A stretch of 45,315 nucleotides of DNA from Myxococcales bacterium (GTDB lineage: Bacteria; Myxococcota_A; UBA9042; JABWCM01): NCBI GenBank assembly GCA_013360285.1, contig JABWCM010000056.1, positions 1-45,315 of the forward strand, read 5' to 3'. Positions within the stretch are counted from its first letter, which is position 1. The number at the start of each line of letters is the position of its first letter. This document shows, piece by piece, positions 9,839-18,455 of the stretch. The position numbers were made by a program, and so were the translations under genes. The notes beneath the pieces are model-generated. The model was given only the letters and a program-made list of their open reading frames with translations. It did not search any database and was not told where the DNA came from.

Positions 9839-10771
9839 GTGGAACGATTGGCAACACAACATACTGCGGAACACGAAGAACGAATCCATTCTTTTGCGGT
9901 GGGTGACCCGGAAATCGACCGGAACCATCTCGTCGCCCAACTTTCGCGATGCCCCGAATGCCTCGCTGCGGCGTATGAGTTGACCGCGCGGCTCCCTCCT
10001 GTTGAACCCAACGAAACCCTGAAACGATTGGATGAGTTGTTGTCTGACGTCATGAACGAATTGGGCTCGTTGGACAGCCGGGACAACGGGCAGGCGGCAA
10101 CACCCGCCGAGGCGCAGGTGATTGTTCTGGCTTCTCGGCGGAAGTGGACCCAAAACCGTACGTTGTGGGCCATGGCGGCGGCCATTGTGGTGTTGGTGGG
10201 AGGTGTTGCGGTCTATCGAATGATGGTGGGTCCCGCTCCAATCGGCTCGCAGGGACATCGGATCGCACCATTGGTGTCTGTGGTGTCAAATGAAGTATTG
10301 GGCGACCCGGAACAACATACTGTTGACGGAGCGACCGTGTCGGTAACGACCCGGGAAACCATACGTGTGTCCGCGGGGGTGATCGCGCCGCTGGTTTCAC
10401 CCTCGGTGGTTACGGTATGGGTCGAGTCCACAGCCGGCACGGGGATTGCCTGGTGGACGGCGGTAGAAACCTCGGCTGTCGATGCCGTCGATGAAGGCCA
10501 GACTGTAACACTGCACCTCAAAGACGCCGGACAAACGGAGCGTACGGGGATTATCGTAACAGTGTCACGTGACAATGCTACGGTTTCGGTGCCCGCAGCG
10601 CTGCTTGCGGACTTTGGACAAAGCTTCACATTGTGGTGGGCGGTTTCCCAAAAACCGTTGACGGATGCTGAACGTATTGAGCTAAGTCGAGTATCTCAAA
10701 CAACTTTTTCGCCCGAATCCCATGCCGGTGTTCAATGGCTGATCGGCCCCACCCGTGTTCAACTGCGCTGA
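9839..10771 (+). CDS. Putative transmembrane anti-sigma factor with zinc-finger-like motif
   Basis: Using the GTG at 9839 the protein has 310 residues; a GTG at 9800 would add 13. The N-terminal cytoplasmic part contains NHLVAQLSRCPEC (His30, Cys38, Cys41), resembling the H-x-x-x-C-x-x-C anti-sigma zinc motif but with a longer His-Cys spacing. One transmembrane helix follows (about residues 108-127, LWAMAAAIVVLVGGVAVY), and about 180 mostly beta-like residues lie in the periplasm. The topology and the position 55 nt after the sigma-factor-like gene suggest it holds that factor at the membrane until a periplasmic signal arrives. The periplasmic sensor part has no recognisable domain. The altered zinc spacing lowers confidence in metal binding, not in the pairing. 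Confidence 0.6.
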   Translation: MERLATQHTAEHEERIHSFAVGDPEIDRNHLVAQLSRCPECLAAAYELTARLPPVEPNETLKRLDELLSDVMNELGSLDSRDNGQAATPAEAQVIVLASRRKWTQNRTLWAMAAAIVVLVGGVAVYRMMVGPAPIGSQGHRIAPLVSVVSNEVLGDPEQHTVDGATVSVTTRETIRVSAGVIAPLVSPSVVTVWVESTAGTGIAWWTAVETSAVDAVDEGQTVTLHLKDAGQTERTGIIVTVSRDNATVSVPAALLADFGQSFTLWWAVSQKPLTDAERIELSRVSQTTFSPESHAGVQWLIGPTRVQLR

Positions 10772-10939
10772 TCGACCGCCGACAAATTAATTGGCAATCA
10801 TTTTGCATGACAAAAATCGCCGTTCAATCAATCGGTGCTGATTCGTAATAGGAATCGACACGGTGTTCGAGTTTGACGGACGCTGGAATTGGTGCGATAC
10901 AGCCGCACGCGGTGGGCAGATTTTTAACAGGAGCAACAA

Positions 10940-11599
10940 ATGAACTCGCTAATGACTTCGAATCGAATGGACATATCTGGACTCAATCGATCTTGGTTCG
11001 GTGCAACAACACGGATCGGTTTGTTATCGTTGTTCGCTATTGGCGTTATCGCCTGCGATTATGGTCCCGAAGAGATGGACGAAGTAGAATCGCAGGAATC
11101 CAATGAGTTAAAAATCGCCCAGACCTGGGGTGGATCGGGAACCTTTGGTGACGCCAATGAGCCTTATTATGATTGCAGTTGGTTTTCGGGAGGCTGTAAT
11201 TTTGTCTCCTATAATGCAGCGAGTTTCTGCGGAGATGTCTCGCCTATTTCTGCCACCAAAGTCACGGTCAACTATGTTCCAAAACTAAAAATCAAAATGA
11301 ACTGGTGTGTGTCGTCTTATGATGCCGGCTGCGATTCCGGGCAATTTCGGCTTCCATCCAACGGCATCATCGGCACGGTCCGGCTTTATAGCGGCGGCAG
11401 TCTCGTGGGCAGCACCAATATTACCAATGTATCCCTTATCTTGTCGTCCCCTTATGATTATGGATACGCTTATGTGAATACCAACGGCACGGTTTTCGAC
11501 CGGGTTTCGGTATCGATCAGCGCGGGAATCAACCACGGTGGCTCCACCACTTCGACCAGTTCGTTTGATACCAGTGGCATGATGAGCAACACGAAGTAA
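10940..11599 (+). CDS. Small lipoprotein of unknown function beside the CHAT lipoprotein
   Basis: ATG 10940 is preceded by AGGAG with good spacing. The 219-residue product has a long n-region, a hydrophobic core and the lipobox V-I-A-C (Cys39), followed by an acidic linker (DYGPEEMDEVESQE). The remaining 160 residues are beta-like with four to six cysteines in the first half (YYDCSWFSGGC, FCGDV, NWCVSSYDAGC), probably disulphide-bonded, and a Gly/Ser/Thr-rich C-terminal half. I do not recognise a family. It sits 168 nt after the anti-sigma-like gene and just before the CHAT gene, so it may be controlled by the same sigma factor. A role as ligand, substrate or partner of the CHAT protein is possible but not shown by the sequence. 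Confidence 0.75.
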   Translation: MNSLMTSNRMDISGLNRSWFGATTRIGLLSLFAIGVIACDYGPEEMDEVESQESNELKIAQTWGGSGTFGDANEPYYDCSWFSGGCNFVSYNAASFCGDVSPISATKVTVNYVPKLKIKMNWCVSSYDAGCDSGQFRLPSNGIIGTVRLYSGGSLVGSTNITNVSLILSSPYDYGYAYVNTNGTVFDRVSVSISAGINHGGSTTSTSSFDTSGMMSNTK

Positions 11600-11606
11600 T
11601 GATCCT

Positions 11607-14096
11607 CTGAACACTTCACAACACCGACGCTCTTTGTTGATTTGGGGAACCGCGTGGTTGCTTTTTACAACCGGTTGTTCTCCGGAAACTCCTTCCGTGA
11701 CCCCGTCACCTCTCGATCCCGTTCGTCATGCCGCCTGTGACGGAGATTGGGATTCTGTTTTGGCCCAAACCAAACCGATTTCGCCGGCTCTTTCGGTGAG
11801 GGATCGGATTGTGCTGGGGCGATATCGTGCGGTTGCTGCCCGTTCGTTGGGACAAGCCGAAACCTTTGCCGATGCTCGCACGATGACTCATGCCCTGGAA
11901 ACGGCCGTTTCTGGGGAGTTGCCCACAGAAATGATCCTCGAATTTGCCGATGCGTCTTATTGGACCCTGCCGGACAAAACCAACGAGCGGTTGTTTTGGC
12001 AAACTTTGTCGGCGCTTGACCAACTGCTTCCCTGGGAACGATTTGGGTTGGAGCCAACCCGGGTGGGAATCGTGGGATGCGATACAAAACCCCGCCGGTC
12101 GCTAGCGCAGGCTCGTGCGTTTGCTCATTTAAGAATCGGCACCATCGCGTTGACCAACCGCCGCTGTGACGAGTCGGAAATCCACTTAAAACAAGGAATT
12201 GCCGAACTCGAAGCCGCGCACGAACTCGACAAACCATTTTCAGGGCAATGTATCGGCGCCCTGTTGTGGAACAACTACAGCGAACACGCCCTTTACTGTG
12301 ATGACGTGGCAACCTCGGGGGTAGCGGTTTCCCGACGATTGCGGGCGTTGGAATTGGCGCAGGCGGCAAAAGCGGACCTGACGTTGGGAACGGTATCCGG
12401 GGGGTTGGCGTTTTTGGGCACACCGGAAAAGCGGTTTTGGGAAGACCCCGGCTCGTTTGTGTTGGCCGTGGCCATTGCAAACGAGCGGCTGGAAACCAAA
12501 TTGGCCACAACAGGCGGCGCGGAACGGTCGGCTTTGTTGGGGGTATTTGCCAAAGTGGTGGCGTTGCGGGCCTGGTTTGAAGCCCGTGTCCGGCAAGGTA
12601 CGGCGGCAGCCGAAATCGGCAAATGGGCGGAATGGGCTATCGAAGCGGCGGAACAATCGGCAACGTTGTATGCCCGGCTGATGACCCCTTATTTTTGTGC
12701 GCAGGCGTTTGCCGCAGCCGGAGACCTGGACACGTCAGAAGCCTACTTCAGCCGGTTTTTGGACACGTTGCCGCAGTTGTGGATGGCGGCCAAAACGGGG
12801 GAGGATCAAACCGCGTTGTACAAAAACGTAGGCGAGTGGCTTCAGGAAACGTTGTTGTTTGCGGTTCGTTATGAACGAAAAAATCTGGTGTTTGCGGCGA
12901 TGGAGCGGTCCAAAGACATCGGGTTATTACAACGGTACCAATCCTTGGGTCATGTTCGGTTGGGTGTAAACGCCGGCGAGGTGGCACCGCCGTTTACACC
13001 GCTTCCGGAAGTTTTGCGGGTTCTGCATCCCAAAGACGCCCTGTTACATCTCGATGTCTTGGACGACTACAACACGATGGTCCTGTTATGGATCCGCAAC
13101 GACCGGGTTGTTCTGGCGACCACCGAGGCTACGGGATGGACCGAAAAAGCAAAAACCTATCGGCAGTGGTTACAAAGAGGACCTCTGGAGGCCGAAGAAG
13201 ACATCCAGAAGCGGCATCAATTGGGCAAGGAGCTAACCGACATGCTGTTGGGTCCGTTTGTACACGAACTGGGGTGTTCGGAGTGGGCGAACGTCGGGGG
13301 AACACCGGAGCAGGTCTGCCCGCCGGGGACGCAGCGTTTACAGCGGTTATTGTGGGTACCGCGAGGGGAACTCCATTCGATCCCGTTTTCGACCCTGCCG
13401 GTTGCCGAAGGCACGTTGCTCCAGGTGGTGTCGACCGCCACGATTCCCAATGTGAGCCATCTGGTGTTGCTGAAAAATCGCGCAACAGCCCGCGGCGCGC
13501 TGCCGGAAGGGGGAGCGATGGTGGTCGACAGCACACAGTTTCCGGTCAAACGGGAAAAACAACTGTTGGGCCTCGCCGAGCAGTCCCGTCCGCAACTTGC
13601 CGAAACCGTGGAAGAAGTCCAACAAGGTATCCGCGCAAACTGGGTTTATGTGAAAGCGCATGGGCTTTACAACCCCGACCATCCGGAAGAGTCGGTATTA
13701 CAACTGGTGGCCGAAGGAACCCATGACGGCAAAATGCGGCTTCGGGATATCGCCGGCACAAAAATACAAAGCAACGTTGTTATCTTACAAAGTTGTGAAG
13801 CGGCAAGAACCGAATCCGCACCGGGAGACCAGATGGACAACATCGCCCGAGCCTTTTTGTCGGCGGGAGCAACAGCGGTGATCGCTCCGCTGTGGGAATT
13901 GCCGGTCACCACAACAGAACAGATCACCCCGCTTCTGGCCGACTGGCTCGAACAAACCAATGGGGATTCGGATGCCGCCGAAGGTTTAAGAAGGGCACAA
14001 CTGCAACTACAAAGCCGGGGAGGAACCTGGTCCGACCCGGCGGTGTGGGGTATTTACGTGGTAACGGGATATCCAGGAGAGTTGCGGGAGCCCTAG
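11607..14096 (+). CDS. CHAT-domain (caspase-like) protease, predicted lipoprotein
   Basis: The C-terminal 200 residues form a CHAT peptidase domain: catalytic His685 in VKAHG, catalytic Cys730 in ILQSCEAA, then the usual DNIARAFLSAGATAVIAPLWELP strand-helix. The N-terminal two thirds are helical with TPR-like pairs (for example ARAFAHLRIGTIALTN). The start is uncertain: the first plausible AUG-like codons are TTG 11634 and 11637, which give a signal with no basic n-region. A CTG at 11607 gives NTSQHRRSLLIWG, a hydrophobic core and the lipobox F-T-T-G-C, a far better lipoprotein signal; I used it (829 residues). CHAT proteases are normally cytoplasmic, so an exported form is unusual. It probably belongs with the sigma/anti-sigma pair upstream. 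Confidence 0.85.
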   Translation: MNTSQHRRSLLIWGTAWLLFTTGCSPETPSVTPSPLDPVRHAACDGDWDSVLAQTKPISPALSVRDRIVLGRYRAVAARSLGQAETFADARTMTHALETAVSGELPTEMILEFADASYWTLPDKTNERLFWQTLSALDQLLPWERFGLEPTRVGIVGCDTKPRRSLAQARAFAHLRIGTIALTNRRCDESEIHLKQGIAELEAAHELDKPFSGQCIGALLWNNYSEHALYCDDVATSGVAVSRRLRALELAQAAKADLTLGTVSGGLAFLGTPEKRFWEDPGSFVLAVAIANERLETKLATTGGAERSALLGVFAKVVALRAWFEARVRQGTAAAEIGKWAEWAIEAAEQSATLYARLMTPYFCAQAFAAAGDLDTSEAYFSRFLDTLPQLWMAAKTGEDQTALYKNVGEWLQETLLFAVRYERKNLVFAAMERSKDIGLLQRYQSLGHVRLGVNAGEVAPPFTPLPEVLRVLHPKDALLHLDVLDDYNTMVLLWIRNDRVVLATTEATGWTEKAKTYRQWLQRGPLEAEEDIQKRHQLGKELTDMLLGPFVHELGCSEWANVGGTPEQVCPPGTQRLQRLLWVPRGELHSIPFSTLPVAEGTLLQVVSTATIPNVSHLVLLKNRATARGALPEGGAMVVDSTQFPVKREKQLLGLAEQSRPQLAETVEEVQQGIRANWVYVKAHGLYNPDHPEESVLQLVAEGTHDGKMRLRDIAGTKIQSNVVILQSCEAARTESAPGDQMDNIARAFLSAGATAVIAPLWELPVTTTEQITPLLADWLEQTNGDSDAAEGLRRAQLQLQSRGGTWSDPAVWGIYVVTGYPGELREP

Positions 14097-14188
14097 GTGG
14101 CTGGTGTTTTTAGATGAAATTTTTGTCATGGCCGTATTTTGCCGCCTCGCCCGCAAAAATCCCTGCGCCATGTTCCCGATATGACTCA

Positions 14189-14219
14189 GGATTTTTTTCG
14201 GGCGATTCGGCGAAAATCC
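14189..14219. terminator. Inverted repeat GGATTTT/AAAATCC after the CHAT gene
   Basis: GGATTTT and AAAATCC flank a short GC-rich loop in the 210-nt gap between the CHAT gene and the toxin-antitoxin pair. The arms can extend by a CG/CG pair if three T residues bulge. There is no T-run after the right arm on the plus strand, so it is at best an imperfect terminator or a structured leader. The rest of the gap shows nothing further. Confidence 0.25.
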
Positions 14220-14306
14220 GGCTTGCCAAAAGTTCCCCTGCTTGCGCCCCGTCCTAAGATCCGCGACAATTCGGAGTAGAGGTCATGCGGGAAGGAGAGA
14301 GGAGTC

Positions 14307-14540
14307 ATGAAAGAAAAAGAAATCGCGCATCGGATAACGATTGACGAAAAAGTTCTGTCGGGTCGCCCGACAATTCGCGGTACCCGGGTCCCGGTAGAAC
14401 TGGTGCTCGGCCAACTCGCAGGCGGAATGTTGATCGAGGATGTGTGTCAAGAATATGACATCACACACGACGATGTCCTTGCAGCCCTCGCTTATGCGGC
14501 CAATATTCTAGCCGAAGACCAAACCAGGGCGGTGAGTTGA
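14307..14540 (+). CDS. DUF433-family antitoxin
   Basis: The 77-residue protein is a typical DUF433 protein: RITIDEKVLSGRPTIRGTRVPVE near the start, then LGQLAGGMLIEDVCQEY and a helix DDVLAALAYAAN. DUF433 proteins are small winged-helix-like DNA-binding proteins found next to DUF5615 PIN-like nucleases, as here, and are regarded as antitoxins that also repress their own promoter. The start ATG is preceded by a strong GGAGAGAGGAG ribosome site. The TGA stop abuts the TTG start of the toxin gene directly, so translation is probably coupled. Full family length; no defects seen. Confidence 0.9.
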   Translation: MKEKEIAHRITIDEKVLSGRPTIRGTRVPVELVLGQLAGGMLIEDVCQEYDITHDDVLAALAYAANILAEDQTRAVS

Positions 14541-14915
14541 TTGACACGTTTTCTTGTGGACGAAAATTTACCGAGGTCGTTTTGCCATCAACTGGCGCAT
14601 GCCGGATTCGACGTCGTTCACGTACGAGACGAAGGTCTGGGTGGTTGCGCAGATGACGAGGTTCTGAAGCACGCTTGCGCAACCTCGCGAGTGATAGTCA
14701 CGCGAGACGTTGGATTTGGAAACGTTCGGCGTTTTCGACCAGGAACCCACCCCGGAATCGTAGTAGTCCGTCTGCCCTGCTCGTGGCCGACAACACAAAC
14801 CAACACGTTCCTCATCGAGATCGTGACCCGCCTCAATCGCGATGATTTCGCGGGAAAAGTCGTCATCATCTCGGAATCCAGCGTACGCATTCGGTCCGAT
14901 GGCCGGAGAGCATGA
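14541..14915 (+). CDS. DUF5615 PIN-like toxin (predicted ribonuclease)
   Basis: The 124-residue protein has the DUF5615 signature: FLVDENLPRSF at the N-terminus (acidic residues Asp7 and Glu8), GFDVVHVRDEGLGG, DDEVLKHACATSRVIVTRD with a second acidic site, then GIVVVRL. These residues correspond to the Mg2+-binding acidic set of PIN-fold nucleases, so RNA cleavage is the expected activity. It begins at a TTG right after the antitoxin stop, with GGTGAG 4-5 nt upstream. It completes a two-gene type II toxin-antitoxin module between otherwise unrelated genes, which is a common place for such modules. Confidence 0.88.
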   Translation: MTRFLVDENLPRSFCHQLAHAGFDVVHVRDEGLGGCADDEVLKHACATSRVIVTRDVGFGNVRRFRPGTHPGIVVVRLPCSWPTTQTNTFLIEIVTRLNRDDFAGKVVIISESSVRIRSDGRRA

Positions 14916-15016
14916 GGATTCAGGGCTTCCTCCGAGCCCAACCAACTCGAACAGTTCTACTCCAATTACTGGATTTTTTTACCCAAACACCTTCTTAAGC
15001 CTGTAAGAATTCCGCC

Positions 15017-15640
15017 TTACCGGTCCACGGCGCGAAACAGTCGTTGCACTTTGGACTTGCCCAATTCGGCAGTCAGCAGGGCCGCGGTTTTTTCCACAAC
15101 CCGGTCGTAATCTTCTTCGGCGGTATCGACGGCGGCCAGCGCCAAGGCCAGTTTTGTGCGGGCGTTGTCCACATTCTGCAACTGGGTTTTCCACTCGATG
15201 AGCAGCGGCGGCAATTTTTGTTGTAACGTGATTAGCGCCAGATCGTCTGCGGTCAGATATTCTTCGGCGCGGGCCAGCAGTTCTTCGTATCGTTTGCTGT
15301 TTTCGTCGATCGGTGCGGTCAATACCCACTGGGCACCTTGGTGAAAAATATCCGTGTACGGTTTTTCGGTCATGGCAGTCGACGTGCGGGAACCAATGGC
15401 CAACCGGAATTCCCCACCGACGTCGTCTAGGCGGGAATCGACATGATCCCGATCCGCCAACATTTCACTTAAGTGATCATCTGCTTTTTGAGCGTCCGCC
15501 AGTTTACTCCGCACCACGTTGGCAGCAGCGGTAATCGTGGTGGACTCCGTATCGAAACCAGCGCGTCGTAATGAACGAGCCGCATATTTGGCATGGCGCA
15601 GCCGAGCAGTTGGCGCCGAAGTGGAACGAGGCAGATACAT
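15017..15640 (-). CDS. Coiled-coil protein of unknown function
   Basis: ATG 15640 is preceded on the minus strand by a strong GGAGG ribosome site with six-nt spacing. The 207-residue protein is soluble, without signal peptide, and almost entirely helical, with heptad-like patterns around residues 50-80 (SKLADAQKADDHLSEMLADRD) and 140-195 (LLIEWKTQLQNVDNARTKLALALAAVDTAEEDYDRVVEKTA). A short non-helical insert with TEKPYTDIFHQGAQWV lies in the middle. I recognise no catalytic motif. It lies downstream of the 43-bp repeats and the giant surface-protein gene in the same direction; co-transcription is uncertain because of the 376-nt gap. Confidence 0.75.
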   Translation of the reverse strand: MYLPRSTSAPTARLRHAKYAARSLRRAGFDTESTTITAAANVVRSKLADAQKADDHLSEMLADRDHVDSRLDDVGGEFRLAIGSRTSTAMTEKPYTDIFHQGAQWVLTAPIDENSKRYEELLARAEEYLTADDLALITLQQKLPPLLIEWKTQLQNVDNARTKLALALAAVDTAEEDYDRVVEKTAALLTAELGKSKVQRLFRAVDR

Positions 15641-15796
15641 TTTTTCCTCCTATCCGTATTGGGAATGATGTTGTAAAAACGGTTGGATTGCTGATTTGTC
15701 ACCAACAGCGGGTGAACGATGGTGACGATAACACGCCAAATCGGGAACCTCAACATCTGTTGTCGGAGCACCGGCTAAAATCGCCGTTTACACCTT

Positions 15797-16011
15797 ACCA
15801 AAGCACCCGGAAGGGTTCGAAGCAGCCTCGTCCCCTTCTACCAAAGCACCCGGAAGGGTTCAAAGCAGCCTGATCCCCTTCTACCTACGCGGCCGGAAGG
15901 GTTCAAAGCAGCCTGATCCCCTTCTACCGGGGCGCCGGGAAGGGTTCGAAGCAGTCTCAACCCCTCCTACCAAGGCACCGGGAAGGGTTCGAAGCGGCGT
16001 GGTCACCTCTA
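15797..16011. repeat. Five tandem 43-bp repeats
   Basis: Five head-to-tail copies of 43 bp start at 15797, 15840, 15883, 15926 and 15969. The conserved core is CCGGAAGGGTTCRAAGCAG followed by CCCCTTCTACC. Copies 1-3 are the most alike; copies 4 and 5 drift, so age or selection differs along the array. Each early copy carries GAAGGG and CCCTTC as inverted arms about 17 nt apart, and a TTCGAA palindrome in copies 1, 4 and 5. The array fills most of the 376-nt gap between the stop of the giant gene (16017) and the start of the coiled-coil gene (15640). It encodes nothing obvious; there are no spacers, so it is not a CRISPR array. Confidence 0.9.
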
Positions 16012-16016
16012 TTATT

Positions 16017-17387
16017 TCAATATACGGTGACTTTCACCTGGGTTTCCGCTTCCAACACACCGTCTGACGCCCGTACTTTGAACACGTTGGATTCCAAAGC
16101 GGTACCGACGGGTGGTTGAACCAATAGTTGTGTGTAATAACCCAGGGGTCCTTGCAGATATCCTTTCAGCGATACCCAGGCTGGGGCCAACGTCAACGAA
16201 AACGTAACGATGTCGCCATCGCCGTCTGCCGCCACCACTTCCGCCAACGTTTTTCCTCCCGCCGCAACCGTGATCAAGGGGAGCGTATTGCCGGCAGGGA
16301 AAGTTGGGGCCGAGCCGGCGTCCACCATGAATCGGTCTAAGATCACTTGGTATCCGCCCGGTCCGGCCGAATCCACTACCAACGCCACCTGACCGGCTGG
16401 TGCATTGGCCAACTCGGTGTTGCATTGTACGCTCCACAGTTTGGTGAACGACTCCAAAGCCGTTGCTTGAGCCATGGTGACCCATGGATCGGTTGCTGAT
16501 TTACGCACTTTGACCGACAACGTCACCGGATTACCGGTGGATACCCACGTCAAGTCAAACTGGGCGGTGATCACACTGACCCCGGTTGCATCAAAGGGGG
16601 GCGACACCCAATACGACCGGTATGGAGCCGCCGTTTTTGCCGGTGCGAAGACCGCTTTTCCGTTGTTGAGTACCCACGGCCCTGGTTTGTCGACACCTTC
16701 GTGGTAAAAACTCCATCCGCTGGCCTCCACACTGAGTTCGCTGTAGTCGCTGACCAAGGGCAACGGTTCGGCACAGGATTGAGAGGCCGTAAACTTACAA
16801 CTGCCGGCGACACAGGTATCGTCGGTACATTCGTTGTTGTCGTTGCAGTCGGAGTCTTGGCTGCAACACCCCAATGTTGCTGCGTTTTTGCATTTACCAA
16901 AAACACACAGGTCCTTGGTACAACTGTTGCCGTCGTCGCAGTCGAGTGCACTATAACAACAGCTCAAACTGGGTTTGTTGACACATTTTCCCAACACACA
17001 TAGGTCATTGGTACACGGATCGTTGTCAACACAATCCCCGTGACTGCTGCAACACCCGGCTTCCGATGCGTTGGCCACCGGCGTGAACAAACATTTTCCG
17101 GCGACACACGACGCCGTAGTACAAGCCGGTCCGTTTTTACAGTCGGCGACTGTGGCACAACAATTGGGTATGGCCGTATACCGACAGGAGTTGTTGATAC
17201 ACTGGTCCGCGGTACATCCGTTGCCGTCATCACATTCGGTGTTGGGTTGTTTGATTACAAATGTCGAGTGTGCATGGGTCTTTGTCGCCACACTGGGTAT
17301 CGGAAATACAACAGTCATCCAGCAAATAGTGGCTGCATGTATTGTCTGACCCACAAATATCCACCGTGCACCCGTGATCGTCATCAC
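16017..17387 (-). CDS. C-terminal part of the giant surface protein, in a shifted frame
   Basis: This frame continues the giant protein after a frame change. Its meaningful sequence starts about codon 49 (NTECDDGNGC, near 17240); the first 45 residues are an out-of-frame reading of the preceding cysteine modules. Five further CTDC-type modules follow (CTADQC, CTTASC, CTNDLC, CTKDLC, CTDDTC), then a domain of about 150 residues with beta-sandwich character (SVEASGWSFYHEG, then YRSYWVSPPFDATG) like those found in MAM/laminin-type or 'choice-of-anchor' surface domains. A final cadherin- or dystroglycan-like Ig domain (VVAADGDGDIVTFSLT, FKVRASDG) ends in KVTVY and TGA. It has no signal peptide and no ribosome site, so it is not an independent gene. 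Confidence 0.75.
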   Translation of the reverse strand: MMTITGARWIFVGQTIHAATICWMTVVFPIPSVATKTHAHSTFVIKQPNTECDDGNGCTADQCINNSCRYTAIPNCCATVADCKNGPACTTASCVAGKCLFTPVANASEAGCCSSHGDCVDNDPCTNDLCVLGKCVNKPSLSCCYSALDCDDGNSCTKDLCVFGKCKNAATLGCCSQDSDCNDNNECTDDTCVAGSCKFTASQSCAEPLPLVSDYSELSVEASGWSFYHEGVDKPGPWVLNNGKAVFAPAKTAAPYRSYWVSPPFDATGVSVITAQFDLTWVSTGNPVTLSVKVRKSATDPWVTMAQATALESFTKLWSVQCNTELANAPAGQVALVVDSAGPGGYQVILDRFMVDAGSAPTFPAGNTLPLITVAAGGKTLAEVVAADGDGDIVTFSLTLAPAWVSLKGYLQGPLGYYTQLLVQPPVGTALESNVFKVRASDGVLEAETQVKVTVY

Positions 17388-18455
17388 AATCCGCTGCCGA
17401 TTCGCAATATTGGTCGTTCAACGTAAACTGGCATTGGGCGTTGACGCAGGCGTCAATCGTGGCCGGGTCGCCATCATTACACTCCGACGGCCAGGTACAA
17501 CAATTGGGATCGTCGGTTTCAATGTGGTCACACATCTGGGTGATCGGATCACAAATGTCCAACGTACACGGGTCGTTGTCGTCGCAATCGAGGTAACTTG
17601 CATATTTTGCGGCTTTGCTCGGGTCGTCGACACAACATTCATTCATCACACCCCATTTCACCGGCACGTCGAAAATCGGATTGGGTCCATATCGGCATTC
17701 GCCGTTGATACAGGCGTCTATGTTACACCAAATGCCGTCGTCGCAATCGACGGCGTTTTTACAACACCAAGTCGGTTTGTTGGTACAGGTGCCGCTTTCC
17801 ACGTCGCATAGGTCTTGGGTGCAGGCATCGCCGTCGAAACAGTCAATATTGCCTGTACAACACTTCGGTGCGCCTGGTTTACCGCAGGGACACTCTTTGA
17901 CGAACTTGTGATCGCATCGCAAAGTCACCGGATCACACCAGTCAGCGGTGCAGTCTTTGTTGTCACTACATTGGCTGTCTTTGGTACAACAAAGTGGGAC
18001 TTCGATTTGTTTACACGCATTTTTGTAGCAGTAATCCTTGGTGCAAGGATTTCCATCGTCACAGTCCTGGGCTACCTGGCAACAACTGATCGATTCTTTG
18101 CTGTGTACACACTGGTGGTCGGCACAGGAATCTTTGGTGCAGGGGTTGTTGTCGTTGCAGTCGGAATCAAGAATACAACACCCGATCAGGCTTTTGTTGA
18201 CGCAGGTGTTGTTGATGGAGTTGCACTTATGAATGGTGCATGCCACGCCATCAAAACAGTCTTCATCGGTTTCGCAACTGACACATTGGTTGTTTTTGCA
18301 TTTGGCGGCATACCCACATTCGATATCCGACTGGCAGCAGAACTTGGCTTTGAACACATCGGAATCGTAATAATTACAAATTCCGGCTTTGCACCACTCT
18401 TTGGAACAGGAGTTGCCGTCGTCGCAGTCGTCGTTGTTGTTACACGACTTTCCAA
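17230..18455 (-). repeat. Eleven CTDC-type cysteine modules (coding repeat), first part of about 16
   Basis: The pattern C-D-D-G-N-P-C-T-x-D-x-C, then six or so residues, C, about seven residues, C-C recurs about every 35-45 codons. It matches the CTDC cysteine repeat known from Dictyostelium extracellular-matrix proteins (PF00526). Five more modules continue in the shifted frame toward 16600. One module (ATIDAC) has lost its first cysteine. Confidence 0.8.

Noticed and set aside
11665..12510. 281-codon minus-strand frame inside the CHAT gene
   Set aside because: Arg/Pro-rich shadow of the sense frame, whose CHAT and TPR features are clear.
15797..16011. CRISPR array
   Set aside because: Repeats are contiguous with no spacers and no cas genes nearby.
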